From: Terrabacter tumescens
GTDB lineage: Bacteria > Actinomycetota > Actinomycetes > Actinomycetales > Dermatophilaceae
DNA: 64,000 nt
Direction of reading: 5' to 3'
Assembly: GCF_014646815.1 (NCBI RefSeq)
Contig: NZ_BMNZ01000003.1
Span: forward strand, 186,001 to 250,000
The notes under the pieces were generated by a model. That model saw only the letters and a program-made list of their open reading frames with translations. It was not told the DNA's origin and searched no databases. Positions 1 through 10,145 of this stretch are shown here, piece by piece (position 1 is the stretch's first letter; each line of letters begins with the position of its first letter). The position numbers and the translations under genes were made by a program.

Positions 1-1303
1 TGCCCTCACCGTGCTCGATGGCGTTGGCGACGAGGTTGCGCAGGATCCGCTCGATCCGACGAGAGTCCATGTCGGCGACCACGGGGCTCGACGGTGCGTT
101 GACGACGAGCTGGGTGCCCTTGCGCGCCGCGAGGGTGCGGTGGGCGTCGACCGCTCGCTCGACAGAGGCCCGCAGGTCGCTCGCCTCGACCTCGAGCACC
201 GCGGCGCCGGCGTCGAAGCGGGAGATCTCGAGCAGGTCGCTGAGGAGGGACTCGAAGCGGTCGAGCTCGCCGCGGAGCAGCTCGGCCGACCGCGCGACCG
301 TGGGCTCGAAGTCGCCGCGCGAGTCGTGGATGAGGTCGCCCGCCATGCGGATCGTCGTCAGCGGCGTGCGCAGCTCGTGCGAGACGTCGGAGACGAACCG
401 CTGCTGCACGCGGGAGAGGTTCTCGAGCTGGGCGATCTGCTGCTGGATCGAGGCTGCCATGCCGTTGAAGGACGTGCCGAGGCGGGCCAGGTCGTCCTCG
501 CCCTTGGCGCGCATGCGCTCGTTGAGGTTGCCCTCGGCGAAGCGCTCGGCCACGGCCGCGGCGCGCCGCACCGGGTCGGCGACGAGGCGGGTCACGACGA
601 AGGCGATGGCGCCGATGAGCAGGATGAGCGCGGCGCCGCCGAAGAGGAAGGTCTGCCCGATGAAGCTGATGATCTCCCGCTCGCGGTCCATCGGGTAGAT
701 GAAGTAGAGGCCGTAGAAGCCGGCCACCGGGAGCTCGACCTTCTGCCCGACGATGACGGCCGAGATGCTGTCGCCGCCCTCGTCGATGGTGGCCACCTGC
801 AGGTGCTGGCGGTCGGGCTGGGCGGCGACCTGCTTGCGCAGCTCGTCGGGGATGAAGCGCACGCCGACGCTGCCGCTCTCGATGGGGCCGACGATGAAGG
901 GCGAGGTGTTGTCGTCGAAGCGGGTCAGCACGACGTAGCGCGTCTCGTTGCCCGCGTCGCGCCGGTAGGACTTGATGAGGGTGGTGGCGAACTGGGTCAG
1001 CTTGGCCTGGGTGTCGGTCTGGTCCGTCGAGTCGAACTGGCCCTGGGCGTCGGTGGCGTCGCGCAGGCTGTCCTCGGACGCGATGCGCTGACGGCTGTCG
1101 ACGAGGCCCTGGGCGATCGAGCCGTAGAGGTAGGTGCCGACGGCGGTGAGCACGAGGATGCCGAGCAGCATCGTCACGATGACGACGCGGAAGCCGAGCG
1201 AGGCACGCCAGAGGTGCAGGACGCGCTGCCACGCGCGGCGCAGCACCGAACCGACCCGCGAGGCCAGCCCCGCGGGTCCGCTCCGGGCCGCGCGCTGCGT
1301 CAT
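1..1303 (-). CDS. mtrB: MtrB sensor histidine kinase (C-terminus cut off by the window edge)
   Basis: Membrane sensor kinase of the MtrAB two-component system, which links cell wall and division state to transcription. The visible part reads: a basic cytoplasmic start, a first membrane segment (about residues 36-55, VIVTMLLGILVLTAVGTYLY), an extracellular sensor region, a second membrane segment (FGGAALILLIGAIAFVVTRL), a HAMP linker, then HisKA with the phospho-acceptor H-box (VSDVSHELRTPLTTIR). The ATPase domain begins (NLVANAIEHGEG, the N-box) and runs off the left edge. ATG at 1303 lies one base after the mtrA stop, so the two are co-transcribed with mtrA first. In relatives lpqB follows; it would lie outside the window. 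Confidence 0.95.
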   Translation of the reverse strand, partial: MTQRAARSGPAGLASRVGSVLRRAWQRVLHLWRASLGFRVVIVTMLLGILVLTAVGTYLYGSIAQGLVDSRQRIASEDSLRDATDAQGQFDSTDQTDTQAKLTQFATTLIKSYRRDAGNETRYVVLTRFDDNTSPFIVGPIESGSVGVRFIPDELRKQVAAQPDRQHLQVATIDEGGDSISAVIVGQKVELPVAGFYGLYFIYPMDREREIISFIGQTFLFGGAALILLIGAIAFVVTRLVADPVRRAAAVAERFAEGNLNERMRAKGEDDLARLGTSFNGMAASIQQQIAQLENLSRVQQRFVSDVSHELRTPLTTIRMAGDLIHDSRGDFEPTVARSAELLRGELDRFESLLSDLLEISRFDAGAAVLEVEASDLRASVERAVDAHRTLAARKGTQLVVNAPSSPVVADMDSRRIERILRNLVANAIEHGEG

Positions 1304-1304
1304 G

Positions 1305-1976
1305 TCAGGACGGGCCGGCCTTGTAGCCGACCCCACGCACGGTCACGACGATCTCGGGCCGCTCGGGGTCGTGCTCGATCTTCGAGCGCAGCCGCTGCAC
1401 GTGGACGTTGACGAGGCGGGTGTCACCGGCGTGGCGGTAGCCCCAGACCTGCTCCAGCAGCACCTCGCGGGTGAAGACCTGCCACGGCTTGCGCGCGAGG
1501 GCGACGAGCAGGTCGAACTCGAGCGGCGTCAGCGACAGGGACTCCCCCGCCCGCTTGACGGAGTGGCCGGCCACATCGATCTCGAGGTCTCCGATGGCGA
1601 GGCGCTCGGGCGCGGGCTCGTCACCGCGACGGAGCCGGGCGCGGACGCGCGCGATGAGCTCCTGCGGCTTGAACGGCTTGACGACGTAGTCGTCCGCGCC
1701 GGACTCGAGGCCGACGACGACGGTGTCCGTGCGGGCCGTCAGCATGACGATGGGCACGCCGCTCTCGGCACGGATGCGGCGGCAGACCTCCATGCCGTCG
1801 AGGCCCGGGAGCATGACGTCGAGCAGCACGAGGTCGGGCCGCGACTCGCGGAACGCGCCCACCGCCTCGGAGCCGTCGGCCACGTGCGTGACCTCGAGCC
1901 CCTCGTTGCGCAGCACGATCCCCAGCATCTCGGCGAGTGCGAGGTCGTCGTCGACGACCAGTACCCGACCCTTCAC
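1305..1976 (-). CDS. mtrA: MtrA response regulator (OmpR/PhoB family)
   Basis: DNA-binding response regulator partnered with MtrB. The receiver domain starts with the acidic pocket (VLVVDDD), has the phospho-acceptor Asp in LVLLDVMLPG, and ends with the conserved Lys in VVKPFKP. The C-terminal winged helix is OmpR-type (ending LRSKIEHDPERPEIVVTVRGVGYK). I chose GTG at 1976 because AAGGAG lies 6 bases upstream and the 223-residue product fits the family; the frame stays open to 2036 but that extension is unlike MtrA. It is the first gene of the mtrA-mtrB operon. The only sequence between it and the upstream lipoprotein gene is about 260 bases with a strong hairpin. Confidence 0.96.
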   Translation of the reverse strand: MKGRVLVVDDDLALAEMLGIVLRNEGLEVTHVADGSEAVGAFRESRPDLVLLDVMLPGLDGMEVCRRIRAESGVPIVMLTARTDTVVVGLESGADDYVVKPFKPQELIARVRARLRRGDEPAPERLAIGDLEIDVAGHSVKRAGESLSLTPLEFDLLVALARKPWQVFTREVLLEQVWGYRHAGDTRLVNVHVQRLRSKIEHDPERPEIVVTVRGVGYKAGPS

Positions 1977-2114
1977 GACAGGCTCCTTCCCGGGACCGCG
2001 GATCACGCGCCCCGTATGTCCTGACCAAATCATCACACACGCCTGACCGACTGCTGACGCTCATCGGTCCCAGTCGGGTGCGCGGCGTCGTCCCTTCCGA
2101 GCGGGACGGAGGAG

Positions 2115-2159
2115 GTATGCCGTGTGCACACGTCCCCGGGACCGGTGCACACGGCATAC
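2115..2159 (-). terminator. Hairpin built from inverted GTATGCCG/CGGCATAC copies
   Basis: Perfect 15-bp arms (2115-2129 and 2145-2159) around a 15-base loop. It lies downstream of the lipoprotein gene (stop at 2238) and upstream of mtrA, both on the minus strand, so it probably terminates the lipoprotein transcript. There is no clear U-tract. The outer part of each arm is the octamer discussed under findings. Confidence 0.6.
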
Positions 2160-2237
2160 GTGCTCGGCCACCAACGCCACCTTGAAGGGTGCGAGGGCGG
2201 CGTCCGAGAACCGGGGGCGGGACCGGTCAGCGGGGGG

Positions 2238-2786
2238 TCACCCCTGCGTGACGTACCACTTGCCGCCGATCTTGACGGCCTTGAAGCTCGCGACCACGTC
2301 GGCGGCCAGGGCCGGCTCGGTCGTGACGCTCTCGAAGGTGGCGGTGTTACCGCTCACGGTGGCGCCGCTGATCTTGAGGCCCTTGAACGCCGCGCCGAGC
2401 TCCTTGATCTGGTCGAGCATCGGCGTGATCGTCTTGCCGCAGGCGGCGGCGGCGTTCGGGATGCTCGAGATCGCCTTGCCGCTCGTGGCCATGAGCGAGC
2501 ACACGGTGTTGCCGTCCCCGGCGACCATGGCGCCCAGCCACGAGGTCATGGCGGCCTCGGGGGTCGACTGGTCGACGGGTCCGGCCGTGGCCCCGGTGGC
2601 CCCGTCGGTGGCGTCGGTGCCCGTGTCGTCGGTCGTCGCGGACGACATCGTGTCGGTCGGGGTGGTCGCACTCGAGCTCGAGCCGGCCGGGGTGCTCGCG
2701 GCGGCCGACTGGTCGACGGACTTCGAGCAGGCTGCGAGCGAGACGGACAGCGCCAGTGCGAGTGCACCGGTCAGGAGCTTCTTCAT
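2238..2786 (-). CDS. Small secreted lipoprotein, function unknown
   Basis: 182 residues. The N-terminus is a lipoprotein signal peptide: MKK, a hydrophobic stretch, then the lipobox LAAC with the acylated Cys at about residue 21. A low-complexity Ser/Thr/Ala/Asp linker (about 23-70) would span the cell wall. The C-terminal part (about 75-182) has two Cys residues (in TVCSLM and AAACGKT) and ends with KIGGKWYVTQG, a pattern seen in DUF4878/NTF2-like lipoproteins that bind small ligands. It is upstream of mtrA but separated from it by a hairpin, so it is probably a separate transcript. It is not LpqB. The family is a guess; the lipoprotein call is solid. Confidence 0.85.
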   Translation of the reverse strand: MKKLLTGALALALSVSLAACSKSVDQSAAASTPAGSSSSATTPTDTMSSATTDDTGTDATDGATGATAGPVDQSTPEAAMTSWLGAMVAGDGNTVCSLMATSGKAISSIPNAAAACGKTITPMLDQIKELGAAFKGLKISGATVSGNTATFESVTTEPALAADVVASFKAVKIGGKWYVTQG

Positions 2787-2968
2787 GGAGGGTCCCTGCC
2801 AGACGGGGTGGTCGGTGAGCCCTTCGATCCTCCCACGGCAGGCGTCGCGGTTCAGGTCGAGCGACGGACCCGAGCGCGTCGGCCCGGCCGTGGCGGGGCG
2901 GGCGTGGCGGGGCGCGCCAATCGGCCCAAAAGCCCCCGGCTCCCCCACGCAACGGGGATGATCGCCCG

Positions 2969-4435
2969 GTGACGAGCGACACGCGCAGCGCCGCACCGGG
3001 GTCGACCTCTCGGTCGGCCTCGACCGCCGCGGCACCGGCGACCGGGCGGGCCTCGGGGCTGCCGCTGCTGCTCCGGCAGGCCCTGCCCGGGCTCGTCGTC
3101 CTCCTCGCCGTCCTGCGCACGGTCCAGCCGGTGCGCGACCCGGACACCTTCTGGCACCTCGCGGCCGGCGACCACCTGCGCGAGACGTGGTCGTTCGCGG
3201 GCGCCGACCCGTTCAGCACGATGTCGACGCAGCCGTGGCGCCTACACGAGTGGCTGCCGGAGCTGCTCATGAGCGTGACCCAGCAGGCCTTCGGGCTGGC
3301 CGGCGTCTCGTGGCTGCTGCCTCTCGGCGTCGCGGGGATCGCGCTCTGCCTGTGGGTGGTCCTGCGCCGCGAGGCCCCCCTGCTCGTGACGACGGTCGTG
3401 CTCGTCGTCGCCCTCGTCGCGATGAGCGGCAGCCTCTCGCTGCGGCCGCACCTCGTCTCGTTCGCCGGGGCCGTCGTGACGACCGGTGCCTGGCTGTCCA
3501 CGCGCCGTGACGGGAGGGTCCGCTGGTGGCTCGTCCCGCTGACCTGGGTCTGGGCGTGCAGCCACGGCATGTGGTTCGTCGGCGTCGTCATCGGGCTCGT
3601 GGCCGTGGTCGGGCTGCGCCTCGACGGCGTCTGCCGTGGGCGCGCCGCGCTGCGCCTCGCCCTCGTGCCGCTCGCATCGCTCGTCGCCGCTGCGCTGACC
3701 CCGGTCGGCCCCGAGCTGCTGACGGCGCCCTTCGCCGTGCGGGACTACGCCCAGTTCGTCACCGAGTGGCGCTCTCCGTCGCTGACCGACGTCCCGTTCG
3801 TCGCGTTCCTCGCCTGCGCCGCCGTGACCCTGCTCATCTGGTCACGCGAGGGCCGGCGCACGCCGTGGACGGAGATCCTCCTCGTCGGGCTCGCGATCGG
3901 CTTCGCCCTGCTCTACGTGCGCACCATCGCCGTCGGTGCCGCGATCCTCGCCCCGGTGGCGGCCCTGACCATCGCCCGCGTCGCCCGGCTCCCCCGCGAA
4001 CCCGTCGCCCGCCGCGAGGTCGTGCTGACCCTCGGGCTCGCCGCCGCGGCTCTCGCCGTCGCCGGCCTGCTCGCACCCGCCCGCGGCGCCCGGCCCGACT
4101 ACGGCCCCAACGACCTCGACCGCCAGATCGCCGCGCTGCCGGCGGGCACCGTGCTGTGCAACGACTACGACAGCGGTGGCTGGCTCATCTGGAAGCACCC
4201 GAACGTCCGCCCCGCCATCGACGGCCGCACGGAGGTCTACGCCGTGCCCTACGTCGAGGCGTACATGCGCTTCCAGGCGGCGGCCCCCGGGTGGGAGGCC
4301 GTCCCCCAGCGGACCGGCTGCCGCTGGGCCCTGCTCCCCGCGAGCATGTCCGTGTCGGACTCCCTCGTCCGGCAGGCCCGCTGGACCGTGTCCGCGCGTG
4401 GCTCCGACTACGTCCTGCTCCGCGCCCCGCGCTGA
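2969..4435 (+). CDS. Polytopic membrane protein, GT-C glycosyltransferase-like
   Basis: 488 residues with about nine or ten hydrophobic segments between residues 30 and 370, followed by a soluble C-terminal domain of about 110 residues. The first extracellular loop carries DPDTFWHLAAGDHL, an acidic motif like the first-loop motif of GT-C enzymes that use polyprenyl-phosphate sugars. The C-terminal domain contains CNDYDSGGWLIW and DGRTEVY, typical of this actinobacterial family of putative mannosyltransferases. GTG at 2969 is supported by the hexamer GATGAT ending exactly 6 bases upstream, a leaderless arrangement. It is divergent from the lipoprotein gene and convergent with ahcY. Sugar donor and acceptor are unknown. 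Confidence 0.8.
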   Translation: MTSDTRSAAPGSTSRSASTAAAPATGRASGLPLLLRQALPGLVVLLAVLRTVQPVRDPDTFWHLAAGDHLRETWSFAGADPFSTMSTQPWRLHEWLPELLMSVTQQAFGLAGVSWLLPLGVAGIALCLWVVLRREAPLLVTTVVLVVALVAMSGSLSLRPHLVSFAGAVVTTGAWLSTRRDGRVRWWLVPLTWVWACSHGMWFVGVVIGLVAVVGLRLDGVCRGRAALRLALVPLASLVAAALTPVGPELLTAPFAVRDYAQFVTEWRSPSLTDVPFVAFLACAAVTLLIWSREGRRTPWTEILLVGLAIGFALLYVRTIAVGAAILAPVAALTIARVARLPREPVARREVVLTLGLAAAALAVAGLLAPARGARPDYGPNDLDRQIAALPAGTVLCNDYDSGGWLIWKHPNVRPAIDGRTEVYAVPYVEAYMRFQAAAPGWEAVPQRTGCRWALLPASMSVSDSLVRQARWTVSARGSDYVLLRAPR

Positions 4436-4478
4436 GCCGGTCGACGCGCACCAGCGACGCGCACCAGCCCACAACGGA

Positions 4479-4514
4479 CGTATGCCGTCCCCCTCGCGAG
4501 GGGGACGGCATACG
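4479..4514. terminator. Perfect 36-bp palindrome between convergent genes
   Basis: 18-bp perfect arms meeting at CTCG|CGAG, with the octamer GTATGCCG/CGGCATAC at the outer ends. It lies between the ends of the membrane protein gene (plus) and ahcY (minus), so it probably serves as a bidirectional terminator. Confidence 0.75.
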
Positions 4515-4560
4515 TTCTCGTTCGGCCGGCGTCCGGCTGCGAGCCTGCTTGCGACAAGGC

Positions 4561-5997
4561 TCAGTAGCGGTAGTGCTCCGGCTTGTACGGGCCGGCGACG
4601 TCGACGCCGAGGTACTCGGCCTGGCCCTTGGTCAGCTCGGTGAGCCGGACGCCGAGGGCGTCGAGGTGCAGGCGGGCGACCTTCTCGTCGAGGTGCTTCG
4701 GCAGGGTGTAGACCTGCTTGGCGTAGTCACCGGTCTTGGTGAAGAGCTCGATCTGGGCGATCGTCTGGTTGCTGAAGCTGTTGCTCATGACGAAGCTCGG
4801 GTGACCGGTCGCGTTGCCGAGGTTCATCAGGCGACCCTCGGAGAGCACGATGATCGAGCTGCCCGACGTGAACGTCCACTCGTGGACCTGCGGCTTGATC
4901 TCGGTCTTCTGGATGCCGGGGACGCGGGCGAGGCCGGCCATGTCGATCTCGTTGTCGAAGTGGCCGATGTTGGCGACGATGGCCTTGTTCTTCATCTTCG
5001 TCATGTGCTCGGCGGTGATGACGTCGTAGCAGCCGGTCGTCGTGATGAAGATGTCGGCGGTCTCGACGACGTCCTCGAGGCGGGCGACCTGGAAGCCCTC
5101 CATCGCGGCCTGCAGCGCGCAGATCGGGTCGATCTCGGTGACGATGACGCGGGCGCCCTGGCCGCGGAGCGACTCGGCGCAGCCCTTGCCCACGTCGCCG
5201 TAGCCGGCGACGACGGCGACCTTGCCGCCGATGAGGACGTCGGTGGCGCGGTTGAGGCCGTCGATGAGCGAGTGGCGGCAGCCGTAGGTGTTGTCGAACT
5301 TGCTCTTGGTCACCGCGTCGTTGACGTTGATGGCCGGGAAGAGCAGCTCGCCGGCCTCGGCCAGCTGGTAGAGGCGGTGGACACCGGTCGTGGTCTCCTC
5401 GGTGACGCCCTTGATGCCGGCGGCGACCGTGGTCCACTTCTGCGGGTCGGTGGCCAGGGTCTGGCGCACGAGCTCCTTGAAGACGCCGAACTCCTCGGAG
5501 TCCTCCTCGGTGGTGGGCGGCACCTGGCCGGCCTGCTCCCACTCGCGGCCCTTGTGGACGAGCATCGTGGCGTCGCCGCCGTCGTCGAGGATCATGTTCG
5601 GGCCCTCGCCGCCGGGCCAGGTGAGGATCTGGTCGGTGCACCACCAGTACTCGGGGAGCGTCTCGCCCTTCCAGGCGAAGACGGGCACGCCCTGGAGGTC
5701 GTCGGCGCTGCCCTTGGGTCCGACGACGACGGCCGCGGCGGCCTCGTCCTGCGTCGAGTAGATGTTGCACGAGGCCCAGCGGACCTCGGCACCGAGCGCG
5801 GTGAGGGTCTCGATGAGCACGGCCGTCTGGACCGTCATGTGCAGCGAGCCGGCGATGCGGGCGCCCTTGAGGGGCTGGGCCGCGGCGTACTCCTCGCGGA
5901 TCGCCATGAGGCCGGGCATCTCGTGCTCGGCGAGTCGGAGCTGGTGTCGGCCGGCCTCGGCGAGGCTCAGGTCGGCAACCTTGTAGTCGAAGGACAT
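4561..5997 (-). CDS. ahcY: S-adenosylhomocysteine hydrolase
   Basis: NAD-dependent enzyme that splits S-adenosylhomocysteine into adenosine and homocysteine, relieving product inhibition of methyltransferases and feeding methionine regeneration. 478 residues, the usual length for the bacterial form with its insert. Visible landmarks: [18 protein letters not shown] near the N-terminus, [14 protein letters not shown], the NAD-binding [15 protein letters not shown], and the C-terminal tail ending YKPEHYRY, which completes the neighbouring subunit's NAD site. ATG at 5997 has AAAGGAAA upstream. It stands alone; in mycobacteria ahcY also lies close to mtrAB. Confidence 0.98.
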   Translation of the reverse strand: MSFDYKVADLSLAEAGRHQLRLAEHEMPGLMAIREEYAAAQPLKGARIAGSLHMTVQTAVLIETLTALGAEVRWASCNIYSTQDEAAAAVVVGPKGSADDLQGVPVFAWKGETLPEYWWCTDQILTWPGGEGPNMILDDGGDATMLVHKGREWEQAGQVPPTTEEDSEEFGVFKELVRQTLATDPQKWTTVAAGIKGVTEETTTGVHRLYQLAEAGELLFPAINVNDAVTKSKFDNTYGCRHSLIDGLNRATDVLIGGKVAVVAGYGDVGKGCAESLRGQGARVIVTEIDPICALQAAMEGFQVARLEDVVETADIFITTTGCYDVITAEHMTKMKNKAIVANIGHFDNEIDMAGLARVPGIQKTEIKPQVHEWTFTSGSSIIVLSEGRLMNLGNATGHPSFVMSNSFSNQTIAQIELFTKTGDYAKQVYTLPKHLDEKVARLHLDALGVRLTELTKGQAEYLGVDVAGPYKPEHYRY

Positions 5998-6045
5998 GAG
6001 TGATCGTTTCCTTTGATCGTCGGTGTGCAGACCCGGCGCGCCCCT

Positions 6046-6094
6046 CTGGGCTCATCTGGCGGGTCATCACCCACGCCGGCAGTCGCCCAGTCTA
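6046..6094 (-). promoter_or_regulatory. Putative ahcY promoter and hairpin leader
   Basis: On the minus strand a TAGACT hexamer (6089-6094) with TTCGAG 18 bases upstream could be the ahcY promoter, giving a leader of about 85 bases. Inside it, 6058-6077 can fold (GGCGTGGGT against ACCCGCC). The outer arms 6046-6051 and 6085-6090 also pair, but the second overlaps the -10. The rest of 5998-6267 holds no gene that I can see. Confidence 0.3.
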
Positions 6095-6267
6095 GCGGCG
6101 GGCCCGGTCCGCCTCGAATCGCGTGTCGAGCCCTACGCGCTCCCATGGGCGAGCCACGCGCATCGCGCCGAGCACCCACACGGCACGAAGCCACCCGCTG
6201 ACCGCGGGCTCGGCGCCGACAGGGTGGCTCCGGTCCGCGAAGGTGGCGCGGGTGCCCCGACCGTCCC

Positions 6268-6291
6268 GACCGTCCTGACGGTCCCGGACCG

Positions 6292-6293
<2 letters not shown>
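6268..6293 (-). terminator. Overlapping GACCGTC/GACGGTC hairpins after the DUF808 gene
   Basis: Alternating copies of GACCGTC and GACGGTC (6268-6283 and 6277-6293) form two mutually exclusive 7-bp stems right at the end of the DUF808 gene. A terminator role is likely. There is no U-tract. Confidence 0.45.
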
Positions 6294-7233
<940 letters not shown>

Positions 7234-7275
7234 GGCGTCATCCTAGGGTGGTCTGGGAGTCGGCTGGGAACGCGC

Positions 7276-8667
7276 TCAGGCGGGTGCGTCGAGCTTGAGC
7301 CCGAGCAGGGCGTTCTCGACGACCTCGGCGAGCGCCGGGTGGATCCAGTACTGCCCGCGCGCGAGGTCGTGGACCGTCGTGCCGAACGCCATCCCCTGGA
7401 TCAGCGGCTGGATGAGCGAGGTCGCCTGGGGTCCCATGAGGTGGGCGCCGAGCAGGAGGCCCGTCGCCGGGTCCGCGACGAGCTTGCAGACGCTCGTCGT
7501 GTTCTCCATCGCCCAGCCGTATGCCGTGTCGCCGAACGCCTGGACGTAGCTCACGTGGGCGCGTCCCTGCTCGACGCACTCCTGCTCGGTGAGCCCGACC
7601 GTCGCGATCTGCGGGTGGCTGAAGACGCCGGAGGGCACGTGCTCGAGGGGCAGCCGGCGCAGGTCGTCCGGGTGCACGAGGTTGTGCGCGATGGTGCGCG
7701 CCTCGGCGTTGGCGACGTGCTTGAGCTGGTAGGGGGCGCTGACGTCACCGAGGGCCCAGACCCCGGGCGCGCTGGTGCGACCGTGCTCGTCGACCTCGAT
7801 GCGACCGTCGTCGAGCAAGCGCAGGCCGCCGACGTCGGCGCCGAGGTGGGCCGTGTTGGGCTCTCGGCCGGTCGCCACGAGCAGCAGGTCGGCGTCGACG
7901 ACGGCCGTGCTGTCGAGGTGCAGCCGCACGCCCTCGCCCCCGGGGCCCGTCTCGACACGGACGACGTTGGCGCCGGTGCGCACGTCCCACTGCTCCCGGG
8001 CCAGGTCGGTGAAGCGCTGCGCGATGTCGGTGTCGAGGTGGCGCAGCAGCATCGAGGACCGGGCCACGACGGTCACGTGCACGCCGAACGAGGCGAAGAC
8101 GTGAGCCATCTCGGCGGCGATGAACCCACCGCCGATGATCGCGAGCCGCTCGGGCAGGGCGTCGATCCGCATCACCGTGTCGGAGGTGTGGAAGGGCACG
8201 CCGGACTCGGTGACGACGTCGGGCACGACGGGGTGGGCCCCCGCAGCGACGACCACCTGGTCGGCGGTCAGGGTCTCGGTGCCGCCGTCGTGGAGGTCGA
8301 CCGTGAGGGTGCGTTCGCCGGTGAAACGGGCGTGACCGAGGAACGCCGTCGTGTTGGGCCCGTCGACGCGGTAGCGCCGGCCGCCGTCCGAGATGGGGTC
8401 GATGCGCCCGAAGACGCGGTCGCGCACGTCGCTCCAGCGCACGCCGTCGAGCGTGGCGTCGACGCCGTAGCGCCCGGCCTCGCGCACCTCGCGGGCCCGG
8501 TCGGCGGCGTAGACGAACATCTTCGTCGGGATGCAGCCGACGTTGAGGCACGTGCCGCCGAACGTCCCGCCCTCGATGATCGCAACGCGCTTGTCGTCGA
8601 AGTCGGGCGTCACGAGCGAGTTGCCCGAGCCACTGCCGATGATGGCCAGGTCGAAGTGCTGGGTCAC
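7276..8667 (-). CDS. mtr: Mycothione reductase
   Basis: Flavoprotein disulfide reductase that reduces mycothiol disulfide with NADPH, keeping the actinobacterial thiol buffer reduced. 463 residues. N-terminal FAD-binding IIGSGSGNSL, the redox-active pair in GGTCLNVGCIPTKM, a second nucleotide-binding IIGGGFIAAEMAH (about 175-187), the FAD-contact WALGDV, and the C-terminal dimerisation domain with the catalytic HPALAEVVENALLG. The IPTKM block (rather than IPSK) is characteristic of mycothione reductases. GTG at 8667 has TAGGCT 6 bases upstream, suggesting a leaderless mRNA. It works with the mycoredoxin at 59.8 kb and the SigR regulon. Confidence 0.94.
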   Translation of the reverse strand: MTQHFDLAIIGSGSGNSLVTPDFDDKRVAIIEGGTFGGTCLNVGCIPTKMFVYAADRAREVREAGRYGVDATLDGVRWSDVRDRVFGRIDPISDGGRRYRVDGPNTTAFLGHARFTGERTLTVDLHDGGTETLTADQVVVAAGAHPVVPDVVTESGVPFHTSDTVMRIDALPERLAIIGGGFIAAEMAHVFASFGVHVTVVARSSMLLRHLDTDIAQRFTDLAREQWDVRTGANVVRVETGPGGEGVRLHLDSTAVVDADLLLVATGREPNTAHLGADVGGLRLLDDGRIEVDEHGRTSAPGVWALGDVSAPYQLKHVANAEARTIAHNLVHPDDLRRLPLEHVPSGVFSHPQIATVGLTEQECVEQGRAHVSYVQAFGDTAYGWAMENTTSVCKLVADPATGLLLGAHLMGPQATSLIQPLIQGMAFGTTVHDLARGQYWIHPALAEVVENALLGLKLDAPA

Positions 8668-8784
8668 CGTCGCAGCCTACGTGGAGCAACCCGGCCGACC
8701 CGGGACGGGCCGCTCCTGACGTGAGGCCACTGACGGCATACGCCATCGGTCCGCCCACGGGACTGCCGCGGGACCACCCGGGGA

Positions 8785-9933
8785 TCACACCTCGCGGGAG
8801 CCCCGCAGCAGGCGGACGTGCGGCGACGTGGCCGGGTCGAAGCCGAAGCCGAGCGCGAGGTAGGTCGCGGCGAAGTCGGTGAGCGAGACGTGGTGGGCGA
8901 GGCGGAGCAGCGGGTCGGTCGCGGGGGCGTCGACGAGCGAGACCCGCACGCCGGCGTCCTCGGCGACGGAGACGACGGTGTCGGCGAGGCCGTGCCCGTC
9001 GCCGGCGGAGGTGTCACGCATCATGATGAGGCGCAGCGGCGCCCGGCTCGGACCGTCGAGGAACGGGTCGGCGAAGATGTCGTCGCTGCCGCCGCCACCG
9101 GACTGGCCCGGGGCGAGCGGTCCGTCGAAGCAAGCGACGATCTGGCTCGCGGCATCGGGCAGGCAGCCGTGGGCCACGGGGACGCGTCCGGTGCGGCCGA
9201 ACATCGCCGCGGCCCGGCGAGCGGTGACGTCCCCGAACGGCCCCTCCCCCAGCACGATGGGCGTCGACTCGGCGAGCTCGGTCGCGAGGATCTTGGCCGG
9301 GTTGACGAACGACTCGGACGACGGGCGCGCGTCGGTGGCCGTGCGGTCGAGCAGGTCGGCGAGCTCGGCCAGCGTCTCGTGGCTCACCGAGGCGATGCCC
9401 AGGGCGTCGGCCGCGAGCAGGGCCGGGGTGGCCTGCGCCCACACCGACGTGCGCGACGACGAGCCGCCGACGGCGATCGGCACGTGCACCCCGTGGGCGC
9501 GGGCGCACACGTCGGCCAGCGGGGAGTCCGCGGCACCCACGGTGACGAGGAAGGCCCCGCGGCGGGCGGCCTCGGCGGCGAGGGCGAGCGTGCCGGCCGC
9601 CCGTCCGGACTGCGACACGGCGAGGACGACGTCGAGCGCGCCCACCCAGCCCGGCAGCGAGCCCGACGTGCAGCTCTGGACCGGAAGGGCGGCCGCGCCG
9701 CGGCTCACGGCCTCGAAGAGGTCGGCCACCGCGACCGAGCCGCCGGCGGCCGCGACGACGACGCCACGCGGCTCGACGTCACGCAGCCGGTCGAGACCGG
9801 CCTCCCCGGCGGCCGCCATGGTGCGCCGCACCTGGGCGCCGGCTCCGGCGAGGGCGCGCAGCGAGTCGCTGGAGTCGAGGGACGCCAGGGCGCCCTCGTC
9901 GTCGAGGCGGGCTTCGTCGAACACGGCGCCCAC
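8785..9933 (-). CDS. SIS-domain protein, phosphosugar isomerase-like
   Basis: 382 residues related to bifunctional phosphoglucose/phosphomannose isomerases. A sugar-binding SIS fold is visible around residues 60-160 (GGSVAVADLFEAVSRG, LDVVLAVSQSGRAAGTLALA), and a second half-domain follows. It sits immediately downstream of a Trm112-type gene and phosphomannomutase manB, the same order as in mycobacteria where it follows pmmA, so a role in mannose/GDP-mannose supply for envelope glycans is likely. GTG at 9933 lies 5 bases after the Trm112 stop. Catalysis is unproven for the actinobacterial clade. Confidence 0.8.
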   Translation of the reverse strand: MGAVFDEARLDDEGALASLDSSDSLRALAGAGAQVRRTMAAAGEAGLDRLRDVEPRGVVVAAAGGSVAVADLFEAVSRGAAALPVQSCTSGSLPGWVGALDVVLAVSQSGRAAGTLALAAEAARRGAFLVTVGAADSPLADVCARAHGVHVPIAVGGSSSRTSVWAQATPALLAADALGIASVSHETLAELADLLDRTATDARPSSESFVNPAKILATELAESTPIVLGEGPFGDVTARRAAAMFGRTGRVPVAHGCLPDAASQIVACFDGPLAPGQSGGGGSDDIFADPFLDGPSRAPLRLIMMRDTSAGDGHGLADTVVSVAEDAGVRVSLVDAPATDPLLRLAHHVSLTDFAATYLALGFGFDPATSPHVRLLRGSREV

Positions 9934-9938
9934 GGGGG

Positions 9939-10145
9939 TCAGCCGTCGGTGCGGCGGGCGAGGTCGACGAGGAGGACGGGGACGCCGCCCTCGACGGGGT
10001 AGGCGAGGTGGCAGGTGTCGCAGCGCAGCTCGGTCACGTCAGCGCCGCCGGTCGGGTCGACGCTGTCGACGACCTCGCCCTTGCACTGCGGGCAGCGGAT
10101 GATCCCGCGCAGCCACGGCTCGATGGTCTGCTGGCTCTGGTTCAC
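9939..10145 (-). CDS. Trm112-family small zinc-binding protein
   Basis: 68 residues with a two-CxxC zinc knuckle (CPQCKG and CDTCHLAYPVEGGVPVLL), the full Trm112/YcaR signature. In eukaryotes Trm112 activates methyltransferases; bacterial members are usually uncharacterised. It starts with GTG overlapping the manB stop (GTGA), so it is translationally coupled to manB and followed 5 bases later by the SIS gene. Its position inside a mannose-metabolism operon is conserved in actinobacteria, but the functional link is unknown. Confidence 0.9.
   Translation of the reverse strand: MNQSQQTIEPWLRGIIRCPQCKGEVVDSVDPTGGADVTELRCDTCHLAYPVEGGVPVLLVDLARRTDG

Noticed and set aside
3526-6003. Long open frame of 825 codons on the plus strand
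   Set aside because: It runs across the membrane protein gene and antisense to ahcY; its composition (Arg/His/Gly-rich) is a by-product of high GC in the third codon position. ahcY on the other strand is unmistakable.
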